Assembly: GCF_043099315.1 (NCBI RefSeq)
Contig: NZ_CP170746.1
Length of the DNA stretch: 64,000 nt
Reading direction: 5' to 3' (one strand)
Origin: Chlorogloeopsis fritschii
GTDB taxonomy: Bacteria > Cyanobacteriota > Cyanobacteriia > Cyanobacteriales > Nostocaceae
Positions within the stretch are counted from its first letter, which is position 1, and every line of letters starts with the position of its first letter. Of the stretch, positions 50,825 to 58,634 are shown piece by piece. The position numbers and the translations under genes were made by a program. The notes under the pieces are model-generated. The model made no database searches and had not been told where the DNA came from. It was given only the letters and a program-made list of their open reading frames with translations.

Positions 50825-51535
50825 ATGGAACCAATTATTTCTATCCAAAACCTCAATCATTATTTTGGGCAAGGCTCACTTCGCAAGCAAGTGTTAATTG
50901 ATATTAACTTAGATATTTATCGAGGGGAAATTGTCATTTTAACTGGCCCTTCTGGCTCTGGTAAAACTACATTATTAACTTTAATGGGTGGCTTACGTTC
51001 TGCACAAGAAGGTAGTTTGAAGATACTAGGGCAACAAATGTGTGGAGCAAACAAGAGACAATTAACAGAAATTCGCCGTCAGATTGGTTATATTTTTCAG
51101 GCGCATAATCTGATGACTTTTTTGACAGCAAAGCAAAATGTCCGAATGTCGTTAGAACTTCATGAAGAGATTTTAGATGAAGATTTAGATGCCAAAGCAA
51201 CAGCTATTTTAGAACACGTTGGTTTAGGCGATCGCGTCAATTATTATGCCGAAAACTTATCAGGTGGACAGAAACAACGCGTAGCAATAGCTCGTGCTTT
51301 AGTAAGTCATCCTAAAATCGTTTTAGCAGATGAACCGACTGCTGCCCTAGATAAAAAATCTGGGCGAGATGTAGTGGAATTGATGCACAAATTAGCAAAA
51401 GAACAGGGTTGTACTATCTTAATGGTGACGCACGATAACCGCATTTTAGATATAGGCGATCGTATTATCTACATGGAAGACGGTCATCTTAAAAATGATA
51501 GTGTAGATGCAGACGTTTTAACTCCAATCAACTAA
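50825..51535 (+). CDS. devA: DevA-type ABC exporter ATP-binding protein
   Basis: This 236-aa nucleotide-binding protein has Walker A GPSGSGKT (41-48), Q-loop GYIFQAHNLM, signature ENLSGGQKQRVAIARALVSH, Walker B KIVLADEPTAAL and H-loop MVTHDNRILD. The strong LolD/MacB-like pattern (ADEPTAALDKKSGRDVVEL) is typical of DevA. It energises DevC. Two repeats separate it from devC, but no terminator-type hairpin is visible, so co-transcription is likely. Confidence 0.93.
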   Translation: MEPIISIQNLNHYFGQGSLRKQVLIDINLDIYRGEIVILTGPSGSGKTTLLTLMGGLRSAQEGSLKILGQQMCGANKRQLTEIRRQIGYIFQAHNLMTFLTAKQNVRMSLELHEEILDEDLDAKATAILEHVGLGDRVNYYAENLSGGQKQRVAIARALVSHPKIVLADEPTAALDKKSGRDVVELMHKLAKEQGCTILMVTHDNRILDIGDRIIYMEDGHLKNDSVDADVLTPIN

Positions 51536-51570
51536 CGTAAAAATAAAGCTCTCAAGAGGTAGATAAACTC

Positions 51571-52320
51571 ATGGTTGAGCAACTTCTAATCAATGATGAT
51601 AATTTCTATGTACCTGATGCCAATCAGCTAGTAACTGAAGACGACACGCCTGTGGATAATTTTGCTTCTGCTAAACAACAACGCCTTTTAGTAAGTTCTC
51701 TTTACAGCTCTTTACAAAATCAGATTTTTTTAGCTGAAGCAAATGTCGGCATTTACTACATTTACAAACAATCCCCCATCATGCCAGACGTCTTCCTCAG
51801 CCTGAATGTGCAAGTGCCTGAGAACTGGTGGGAGAAGCAAAATCGTTGCTATATGCTTTGGGAATTTGGCAAAACCCCAGAAGTTGCGATCGAAATTGTC
51901 TCTAACAGAGAAGGCGATGAACTAGGAAGCAAACTGAAAATTTATGAACAAATGCGGGTGAGTTACTACGTAGTCTACGATCCTACTCGACAGTTAGGAG
52001 AGCAGCAGTTACGTATTTATGAACTTCGGGGGGCGAGGTACTTTGAAACATCAGAAACTTGGTTAGAGCAAGTTGGTTTAGGGTTAACTCTCTGGCAGGG
52101 AGAATTTGAAAGCAGACAGGATATTTGGTTGCGCTGGTGTTATCAAGATGGTACCGTTCTTCCGACAGGGGATGAACGTGCCGAAGTGGCTGAACAACGT
52201 GCTGAACAGGAACGCTTAGAAAAAGAACAGCAAAAACAACGCGCTGAGATTGCAGAACAACGCGCTCAATTATTAGCAGAACAATTGCGTGCTATGGGAA
52301 TAGATCCAGATGCACTGTAG
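51571..52320 (+). CDS. Uma2 family protein with coiled-coil tail
   Basis: This 249-aa protein has the Uma2 core (QSPIMPDVFLSLNVQVPENW, then PEVAIEIVSNREGDELGSK), with PD...E...K (Asp in PDVF, Glu in IEIVS, Lys in GSKLKIYEQM) in catalytic order. It ends in a charged heptad tail RAEVAEQRAEQERLEKEQQK, closing with AMGIDPDAL. The nuclease fold is known for the family, but the target is not. It is 35 bp after devA on the same strand, so it may be read from the same transcript; functional connection is unproven. Confidence 0.85.
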   Translation: MVEQLLINDDNFYVPDANQLVTEDDTPVDNFASAKQQRLLVSSLYSSLQNQIFLAEANVGIYYIYKQSPIMPDVFLSLNVQVPENWWEKQNRCYMLWEFGKTPEVAIEIVSNREGDELGSKLKIYEQMRVSYYVVYDPTRQLGEQQLRIYELRGARYFETSETWLEQVGLGLTLWQGEFESRQDIWLRWCYQDGTVLPTGDERAEVAEQRAEQERLEKEQQKQRAEIAEQRAQLLAEQLRAMGIDPDAL

Positions 52321-52375
52321 AAAATCCTAAGATGAAATGCTTATGAGATTGGTATACCTTTACAAATATAATTTC

Positions 52376-53137
52376 TCAGCTTTTTTGTATTTCGGAAGTA
52401 GCTAAATATTTTTCAATTACTGATTTCCAAACTAAGTATGCGTGACCATTTAGATGTAGACCATCTACTGTATATTTAACATCCAATTGGTTTTCCGAAT
52501 CTATTAATTTAGAAAATAAATCTATATATTTATAGTTAAATTTTTGGGCAAGCTTTTGTAAGCCTAAATTAAGATTGATGATATTTTTATTGTCGTGCCA
52601 ATATATATAAATTTTATTATGAACAGGCAATACACTTTGAATAAAAATTTCTGTGTGTGGTGTTTTCTCTTGAAACTCTTGTAAAATTTCCTGATAACTT
52701 TCTAAAATTTCTATAACTGATTTCTTACTATTTATTAAATCATTGATACCTATCATTAAAAATATTTGTTTAGGCTGCGATGCTATAATTGTACTAAGAC
52801 GATATAATATTCTTTCTGTTGTATCACCAGAAATACCTCTGTTTTTAACCTTGATATTTCCTAATAACTCTATCCATTCACCTTCATCAGTTATACTATC
52901 TCCTAACATAATAATTTCAGATTCAGTTTGAGGCAATAATTCATATTGACTCTTCTTATGCCAATAATAAGGAGGATAATCAAGATGAAGACTTTTTTGA
53001 AGATTCAAAAATTTTAGTGTCTTCAAAAATAAATAGTAATATCGAGCTTTTTTAAGAAAAATAAAACCACCAATAAAAAAACATAAAATATTAATACCGA
53101 CAGAAATCCACAGTAAAAATATGACTTGATTATTCAT
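52376..53137 (-). CDS. SGNH/GDSL hydrolase with membrane anchor
   Basis: This 253-aa protein has one N-terminal hydrophobic helix (FLLWISVGINILCFFIGGFI), then the four SGNH blocks: MLGDSITDEG with nucleophile Ser81, NRGISGDTTERIL with Gly103, LMIGINDLINS with Asn132, and VDGLHLNGHAY with Asp225 and His228. It should be a membrane-tethered esterase, similar to platelet-activating-factor acetylhydrolase-like or acyl-ester carbohydrate esterases. The DNA is clearly more AT-rich than the neighbours. No partner is visible beside it. Confidence 0.88.
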   Translation of the reverse strand: MNNQVIFLLWISVGINILCFFIGGFIFLKKARYYYLFLKTLKFLNLQKSLHLDYPPYYWHKKSQYELLPQTESEIIMLGDSITDEGEWIELLGNIKVKNRGISGDTTERILYRLSTIIASQPKQIFLMIGINDLINSKKSVIEILESYQEILQEFQEKTPHTEIFIQSVLPVHNKIYIYWHDNKNIINLNLGLQKLAQKFNYKYIDLFSKLIDSENQLDVKYTVDGLHLNGHAYLVWKSVIEKYLATSEIQKS

Positions 53138-53289
53138 AGTAAAAATTTAAGATTAAGCTATAAATACTTAACTAATTACAGCCGTTTACTGTAAGGTGGT
53201 ATTACTCGCCAATATATTCAATGCTTACCAGATAGACTTGACAGGCAATGCCCATCCTACTTGATTATTCATAGTTACAATCCGACTTT

Positions 53290-54249
53290 TTAAGAGTTAG
53301 CAATAAATTCCTGAACTCGCAGCCACACTTTGTTTAATAAATCTGGGCTTTCTACATCAAACCACTCAATTTGCGAATAAGCGCGAAACCAAGTACGCTG
53401 TCGTTTAGCAAATTGGCGCGTGTGCAAAACTGTCAATTCTTTTGCTTTCTCCAAAGAAATATCCCCTGCCAAATATTGTTTTATCTCTTGATATCCTAAA
53501 GTGTTGAGCAAAGGCAAGTCGGTACCATATTTTTGACACAGACGCTCAACTTCAGCTACCAAACCATCTGCGATCATTTGTTCGGTACGCTGGGCTATGC
53601 GACGGGTGAGATGAGCAGAGTCACAATCTAAACCTATTTGCAAAATAGGATAATTGGGAGGATTTTCACCTTGTTGCTCAGAAATTGGACGACCAGTAAC
53701 ATAATAGACTTCTAATGCTCTCAAAGTTCGTACTGAATCGTGGGGATGAATTTTTTGGGCTGCAACAGAGTCAACTTGTTGTAGCATGGCGTAAAGCTGA
53801 ACTTGGGAGAGAGATTCAAGTTGCGATCGCAAATCTTTTTGAGGTGCTACCCTCGGAATTTTCATACCTTGGGCGATCGAGCGTATATACAAGCCAGTAC
53901 CACCCACAAGGAGGGGGGGAGGGGGAGAGGGGGAGAGGGGGAGAGAATTATTCTCATTGTCTCGCTGTCCCCGCGTCTCCCTGTCCCCTTGTCCTGATAT
54001 TAATGCTTGCGCCCGCTCCTGATAATCTGCTACCGTCATAGTTTCTTTGGGATCGCATATATTAATCAAATAGTGGGGTACTAATTTTTGTTCGGCTGCG
54101 GTTGGTTTAGCTGTGCCAATATCAAATTCTCTGTATACTTGACGAGAATCTGCACTCAGAATTACAGTACCTAATTGCATTGCTATAGTTAATGCTAAAC
54201 CCGACTTACCCGTTGCCGTTGCGCCACAAATCACAATTAATTTAGTCAT
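53290..54249 (-). CDS. miaA: tRNA dimethylallyltransferase, with in-frame insertion
   Basis: This 319-aa enzyme has the P-loop GATATGKS (9-16), the substrate segment SADSRQVYREFDIGTAKPT, DPKETMTVADYQERAQ, LVGGTGLYIRS, and the C-terminal HTRQFAKRQRTWFR. It adds a dimethylallyl group to A37 of tRNAs that read UNN codons. Residues about 86-111 (GQGDRETRGQRDNENNSL, then PLSPSPPPP) are an insertion of low-complexity repeat DNA just before the LVGGTGLY loop. The catalytic segments are intact, so activity is expected. Confidence 0.95.
   Translation of the reverse strand: MTKLIVICGATATGKSGLALTIAMQLGTVILSADSRQVYREFDIGTAKPTAAEQKLVPHYLINICDPKETMTVADYQERAQALISGQGDRETRGQRDNENNSLPLSPSPPPPLLVGGTGLYIRSIAQGMKIPRVAPQKDLRSQLESLSQVQLYAMLQQVDSVAAQKIHPHDSVRTLRALEVYYVTGRPISEQQGENPPNYPILQIGLDCDSAHLTRRIAQRTEQMIADGLVAEVERLCQKYGTDLPLLNTLGYQEIKQYLAGDISLEKAKELTVLHTRQFAKRQRTWFRAYSQIEWFDVESPDLLNKVWLRVQEFIANS
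53917..53997. repeat. Repeat-derived insertion within miaA
   Basis: Plus-strand GGGGGGAGGGGGAGAGGGGG is followed by TCTCGCTGTCCCCGCGTCTC and CCTGTCCCCTTGTCC, a purine block followed by pyrimidine steps of the type common in cyanobacterial spacers. It is in frame and encodes residues about 85-111 of MiaA. Confidence 0.75.
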
Positions 54250-54279
54250 TAGTCATTGGTCATTTGTCATTTGTTAGTA

Positions 54280-54331
54280 GGGGAGGCAGCGCGCCCTTGC
54301 GGGTTAAGCGCCTTGTAGCGACTGCCGTGCG
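54280..54331 (+). repeat. Dispersed GC-rich repeat, copy 3
   Basis: GGGGAGGCAGCGCGCCC, TTGCGGGTTAAGCGCC, TTGTAGCGACTGCCGTGCG. The related copies are at 33850 and, inverted, at 7141. It sits between the divergently transcribed miaA and gyrB genes. Confidence 0.65.
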
Positions 54332-54589
54332 GGTTTTATGGATAATCTTGCCGTTCAAGCTGATAATTTATCTTCTAAACCCGCCCGTACAGTAGTTAGT
54401 AGTTCTCCTCTGCTCCCCTGCCCCGTGTCCCCTTCCACCCCCACTTCACATGGGGGTTGCAACCCCTATTTGATTTTCTCGTCAAACTGGTCTAAAGTCG
54501 CCTATAAGGCTTTTGTGTTAAAATTTTGGAGTGTTTTAGACTTTTTCGCCTTTAGGCGATTTTCACCCCCACTTATCAGGAGAATTTTC

Positions 54590-56530
54590 ATGACGAGCAG
54601 TTACAGTGCCGAACAGATTCAAGTTCTGGAAGGTCTGGAACCCGTCCGCAAACGACCGGGGATGTATATTGGTTCCACAGGGCCGCGAGGACTTCACCAT
54701 TTGGTGTACGAGGTGGTGGACAACTCGATTGATGAGGCTTTGGCGGGATACTGTACCCATGTGGAGGTGGATCTCAACGCCGATGGTTCTGTTACTGTAA
54801 CAGATGATGGTCGAGGTATTCCTACCGATATCCACCCACAAACAGGAAAGTCGGCATTGGAAACTGTATTAACCGTACTGCACGCTGGGGGTAAGTTTGG
54901 CGGCGGTGGCTATAAAGTTTCTGGAGGACTGCACGGGGTTGGTATTTCTGTCGTTAACGCCTTATCTGAGTGGGTGGAAGTGAAGGTTTGGCGAGATAAA
55001 AAGGTTTATGCCCAGCGTTATGAACGAGGTGTTCCCGTTACCGAACTGACAGCAAAACCTTACAAAGAGAATCGCACCGGCACTTCTGTCAATTTCAAAC
55101 CAGATCCCCAAATCTTTACTACTGACACTGAGTTTGACTATATTACTTTAGCAAGTCGTTTGCGAGAGTTAGCATATCTCAATGCCGGTGTCAAAATTAC
55201 GTTTACTGACTATCGCTTGCAACTACTAAAAAGCGATCAGCCCAAAGTAGAAACCTACGAGTATAAGGGCGGCATTCGCGAATACATTGCTTATATGAAT
55301 GCTGATAAGCAACCACTGCATGAAGAAATCATTTACGTCCAAGGAGAACGTAACAACGTTCAAGTCGAAGTGTCATTGCAGTGGTGTACTGACGCCTATA
55401 CAGATAATGTATTGGGTTTTGCTAATAATATTCGCACGGTGGATGGCGGTACGCACTTAGAAGGTTTAAAGGCAGTTCTGACGCGCACTCTAAATGCGAT
55501 CGCCCGCAAGCGTAACAAAATTAAAGAAAATGAACCCAACCTCAGTGGCGAACACGTCCGCGAAGGTTTGACTGGCGTCATTTCTGTGAAAGTTCCAGAT
55601 CCCGAATTTGAAGGGCAAACTAAAACTAAACTTGGTAATACCGAAGTTCGCGGCATTGTTGATTCGTTAGTGGGAGAATCTCTCACCGAATACCTAGAAT
55701 TTCGCCCCAGTATCGCCGATGCCATTTTAGATAAAGCCATCCAAGCCTTTAAAGCGGCAGAAGCTGCCCGTCACGCACGGGAATTGGTGCGCCGCAAGTC
55801 AGTTTTGGAATCTTCGCCACTACCTGGGAAATTAGCGGATTGCAGTACCAGAGATCCAAGAGAATCAGAAATTTTTCTTGTGGAAGGCGACTCCGCAGGT
55901 GGAAGTGCCAAACAAGGGCGCGATCGCCGCTTCCAAGCTATCCTTCCCCTACGCGGTAAAATCCTCAACATTGAAAAAACTGACGACGCTAAAATCTATA
56001 AAAACAATGAAATCCAGTCTTTAATCACTGCCCTGGGTTTGGGTGTCAAAGGCGAAGAATTCGATGCTTCCCAACTGCGCTATCACCGAATTGTGATCAT
56101 GACTGACGCTGATGTAGATGGTGCCCACATCCGCACTTTGTTGTTGACTTTCTTTTATCGTTATCAACGGGCGTTAATTGAACAAGGCTACGTCTATATC
56201 GCTTGCCCACCCCTCTATAAAATAGAGCGAGGACGCAGTCATTACTATTGCTATAGCGATCGCGAAAAAGATAACCTGATTCGACACGAGTTTCCCGAAA
56301 ACGCCAACTATACCATCCAGCGGTTCAAAGGTTTGGGTGAAATGATGCCCGAACAACTTTGGACAACCACGATGAACCCAGAAAGCCGTACCCTCAAGCA
56401 AGTGGAAATTGAAGATGCAGCCGAAGCCGATCGCATTTTCACAATTTTGATGGGCGATCGTGTGGCACCCCGTCGTGAATTTATTGAAACCTATGGTTCT
56501 AAACTCGATCTCACGGAGCTAGACATTTAA
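54590..56530 (+). CDS. gyrB: DNA gyrase subunit B
   Basis: From the ATG at 54590 (AGGAGA ribosome-binding site eight bases upstream) this is 646 aa. The GHKL ATPase domain has EVVDNSIDEAL with the catalytic Glu41, TDDGRGIPTD, HAGGKFGGGGYKVSGGLHG and the TGTSVNFKPD region. The Toprim domain has FLVEGDSAGGSAKQGRD and MTDADVDGAHIRTLLL. The tail keeps QRFKGLGEMMPEQLW. It supercoils DNA with GyrA. The open frame extends to an earlier Met at 54338, but that part has no conserved features. A hairpin ATGGGTAATAG/CTATTGCCCAT follows the stop (56574-56603). Confidence 0.97.
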   Translation: MTSSYSAEQIQVLEGLEPVRKRPGMYIGSTGPRGLHHLVYEVVDNSIDEALAGYCTHVEVDLNADGSVTVTDDGRGIPTDIHPQTGKSALETVLTVLHAGGKFGGGGYKVSGGLHGVGISVVNALSEWVEVKVWRDKKVYAQRYERGVPVTELTAKPYKENRTGTSVNFKPDPQIFTTDTEFDYITLASRLRELAYLNAGVKITFTDYRLQLLKSDQPKVETYEYKGGIREYIAYMNADKQPLHEEIIYVQGERNNVQVEVSLQWCTDAYTDNVLGFANNIRTVDGGTHLEGLKAVLTRTLNAIARKRNKIKENEPNLSGEHVREGLTGVISVKVPDPEFEGQTKTKLGNTEVRGIVDSLVGESLTEYLEFRPSIADAILDKAIQAFKAAEAARHARELVRRKSVLESSPLPGKLADCSTRDPRESEIFLVEGDSAGGSAKQGRDRRFQAILPLRGKILNIEKTDDAKIYKNNEIQSLITALGLGVKGEEFDASQLRYHRIVIMTDADVDGAHIRTLLLTFFYRYQRALIEQGYVYIACPPLYKIERGRSHYYCYSDREKDNLIRHEFPENANYTIQRFKGLGEMMPEQLWTTTMNPESRTLKQVEIEDAAEADRIFTILMGDRVAPRREFIETYGSKLDLTELDI

Positions 56531-57019
56531 TACATCCTCAATTCTCCACCAAGTTAGTAGTGGACAAAACTAAATGGGTAATAGGTTTTCATCTATTGCC
56601 CATTACCAAGAATTTTCAAAACTGGTAGCACGCCCAATTAGAAAACAGTAGACAAATCACCGAGATTTTGTTGTTTTTGTAAAATTTCAAGACCAAAATT
56701 CAACATTATCTGACAAATAAGGCTATTTAGATATGTTTATGATTTCTTATCAAAAAAGCAAGACCACTACAAAATATTAGTAGTATTAGATATTACATTA
56801 AGCTTGAGATAAGTTATCAATATATGTTTTTTGTTAATGTTATTTTTTTAACTATGTTTTTATGAAATTTATTATGAAGGTTTAGGGAAAATATCTAATA
56901 AATATAGAATTCAGTAATTAGGCACTAATCTTTTTGTACTTAGTTGATATGTATATTTACACTCTGCTTATCTTTGCGATTATCAATAAGTACCTAAACA
57001 AAATTAATTACATATTTTT

Positions 57020-57296
57020 TTGCGGTTCCCTGTTTCCCGTTCCTCCGAACTTCTGAGCCTCCTTGTGGAGGAGCAACGCTTTCGGAGGAAACCACCGCAC
57101 CCTGACGAGAAGCCCTCCGGCGTCTACGTGACGGGAAGGGGAGCCACTGCGGTGAAGCAGCCCCCAGAAAGGCGGTTTCCGGCGTAGACGCACTTTTCTC
57201 GGCTTCCCATCAGGGTAGGGGGACTGCTGTAGACGCCCGAAGGGTGGACGGTGAGTGCAGCCGCGTGCGGGGATCTCCCCCAACCCCACTTCTAAT
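57020..57296. repeat. GC-rich palindromic repeat island
   Basis: About 280 bp of GC-rich sequence inside AT-rich spacer, built of short inverted units: CCTCCTTGTGGAGG, CCGGCGTCTACGTGACGGG against CCGGCGTAGACGC, CAGCAGTCCCCCTACCC-like segments, and GGAGCCACTGCGGTGAAGC. The CCGGCGTCTA motif also occurs near 12120. The apparent minus-strand frame here (57008-57289) has the unnatural composition of translated repeats. Confidence 0.75.
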
Positions 57297-57702
57297 TGTG
57301 CTTGCTAACACCGCGATCGCCTGCCATTAATTCCATTTCATTGAAGCTTTAGACTGATAAACTACATTAAGCTTAAAAAAGCACATTTATTTATATAGTG
57401 TATGTTCACCAGGCTTGGTCAAAGTCGATTTTTGCCTCACACCCTTTGTCAAGCTCAAGTGGCTTGCGCATACACTCTTGTTTCATGTCAAATTATTCGG
57501 TTGAGTTGCTTCTATAAATCTTATTTATCTGATCCCTGACTCAGGCGAGTGTATATTTTGCATTGAACGTATGCAATTTTGCCTATAGTAGGCTAATATC
57601 GATAGTCTTGGCTGTCAAATCCTATCTGAATTGATTAAAATATCGGTGTATACAATAAAAACAGTTTGTCAAGTTGCAAAGGGTGGAATTTTCGGTAAAA
57701 CT

Positions 57703-57861
57703 CTAACTAGCGATTAAAACCCATTCATCGGAATCAAGAGAAATGTTGGTCTTCATCACTGCCCTTGCCAAAACTTCTACTTTCAGTCTAGGCAATTGAC
57801 CTTCATAAGACCAGAGTGCCTTTACAAAAGCACTAAAATTCGCAGATCGGGAAATTAATGT
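57703..57861 (-). pseudogene. Fragment of an unidentified protein-coding gene
   Basis: The frame is open from a stop at 57862-57864 to a TAG at 57703-57705 without a good start codon and encodes a natural-looking sequence: SANFSAFVKALWSYEGQL, then PRLKVEVLARAVMKTN and ISLDSDEWVLIAS. It looks like the C-terminal end of a decayed gene. A second short minus-strand frame lies at 57406-57486. Family unknown. Confidence 0.35.
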
Positions 57862-58063
57862 TTAACAGACGCTACTCCAAATAATATGAAAGTAACGGTT
57901 AACTACAAATAAAACTAAAGAACAAGTCAGTATTTTATGAAGTAAATGTAAAAATTAGTACGCTATATCTGTCCGCTACAACTGACATTAAATGCGTTAC
58001 TTTAAAATGTTGTAGTTAGTACATAAAATCTAATACAAGTAACTTTACTTATTTTTCAAATTA

Positions 58064-58180
58064 ATGATAATGCAACGAGAGTTACAACAAGATTTGGAGA
58101 AAATTCAAGCGTATGAGTACCGTTCTCAGTATGTTTTTGCTACAACAGCTTTTACCTTACTTAATTTTCACCTTACCTAA
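58064..58180 (+). CDS. Possible small protein, 38 aa
   Basis: The ATG at 58064 (or 58070) opens MIMQRELQQDLEKIQAYEYR, then SQYVFATTAFTLLNFHLT and a stop. It has a charged helix followed by a hydrophobic C-terminal part, so a membrane-associated micro-protein is conceivable. No clear ribosome-binding site is present, and the frame could be chance. It lies in the sigA upstream region. Confidence 0.25.
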   Translation: MIMQRELQQDLEKIQAYEYRSQYVFATTAFTLLNFHLT

Positions 58181-58518
58181 TTAGTTTATGGAAAAGACAC
58201 AAAAGCAGTGCAATTTTTGTGAAACAGGCTACAATCGGAACAGTCTTTACACAAAAATCTTCCAACAGTCAGATTTATTCTTATGGAGTGGTAAATTTTT
58301 TTAGCAAGATGAGTCTTCTTTAGACAAGTCAGTTAAAAATTGTGTTGATCGGCGACACAATAGCATTTACTAAGATGAGAATTTACCTTGGTGGGTACTG
58401 CTGTGGCAGAAGAAAACACAGACTAAACATTTATTACTTACCAAGCACTCATTTTTAAGTCTTTTACCGGGGGTATATATCAGTGTCCTTCCAAAAAAGG
58501 AGTAAACCTTCCGGAAAA

Positions 58519-58559
58519 TTTTTAGCTAAATTAGCTAAAAAGCCTTTTATAAAAAAGGC
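58519..58559 (+). promoter_or_regulatory. Two adjacent hairpins in the sigA leader
   Basis: TTTTTAGCTAA/TTAGCTAAAAA (58519-58541, 11-bp arms around one A) is followed at once by GCCTTTT/AAAAGGC with an ATAA loop (58542-58559), 75 bp before the sigA ATG. They could regulate transcription or mRNA stability of the main sigma gene. Confidence 0.5.
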
Positions 58560-58634
58560 AAATAGCTCGCTTAATTTAAGAGCAACAGAAATATCTTGAG
58601 TAATTGATTCTGCAAGGAGCATGAGGAACGCGGC

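Larger units (their letters stand above)
56531..58634. other. 2.1-kb gene-poor spacer between gyrB and sigA
   Basis: An AT-rich stretch to about 57020 is followed by a GC-rich palindromic repeat island (57020-57296), then AT-rich DNA with remnants of minus-strand frames (57406-57486, encoding MKQECMRKPLELDKGCEAK, and 57703-57861), a small plus-strand frame (58064-58180) and the structured sigA leader. No tRNA or known RNA family was recognised. Confidence 0.7.

Noticed and set aside
54338..54589. 84-residue N-terminal extension of GyrB
   Set aside because: No gyrase similarity, Pro/Ser/Phe-rich, partly repeat-like DNA; a good AGGAGA site stands before the conserved ATG at 54590.
56574..56603. 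gyrB terminator
   Set aside because: The hairpin is present but lacks a T-tract and contains a G-U pair, so I did not list it as a terminator.
57008..57289. 93-codon minus-strand frame
   Set aside because: Lies entirely in the palindromic GC-rich island; the Arg/Pro/Gly-rich translation is typical of repeat DNA.
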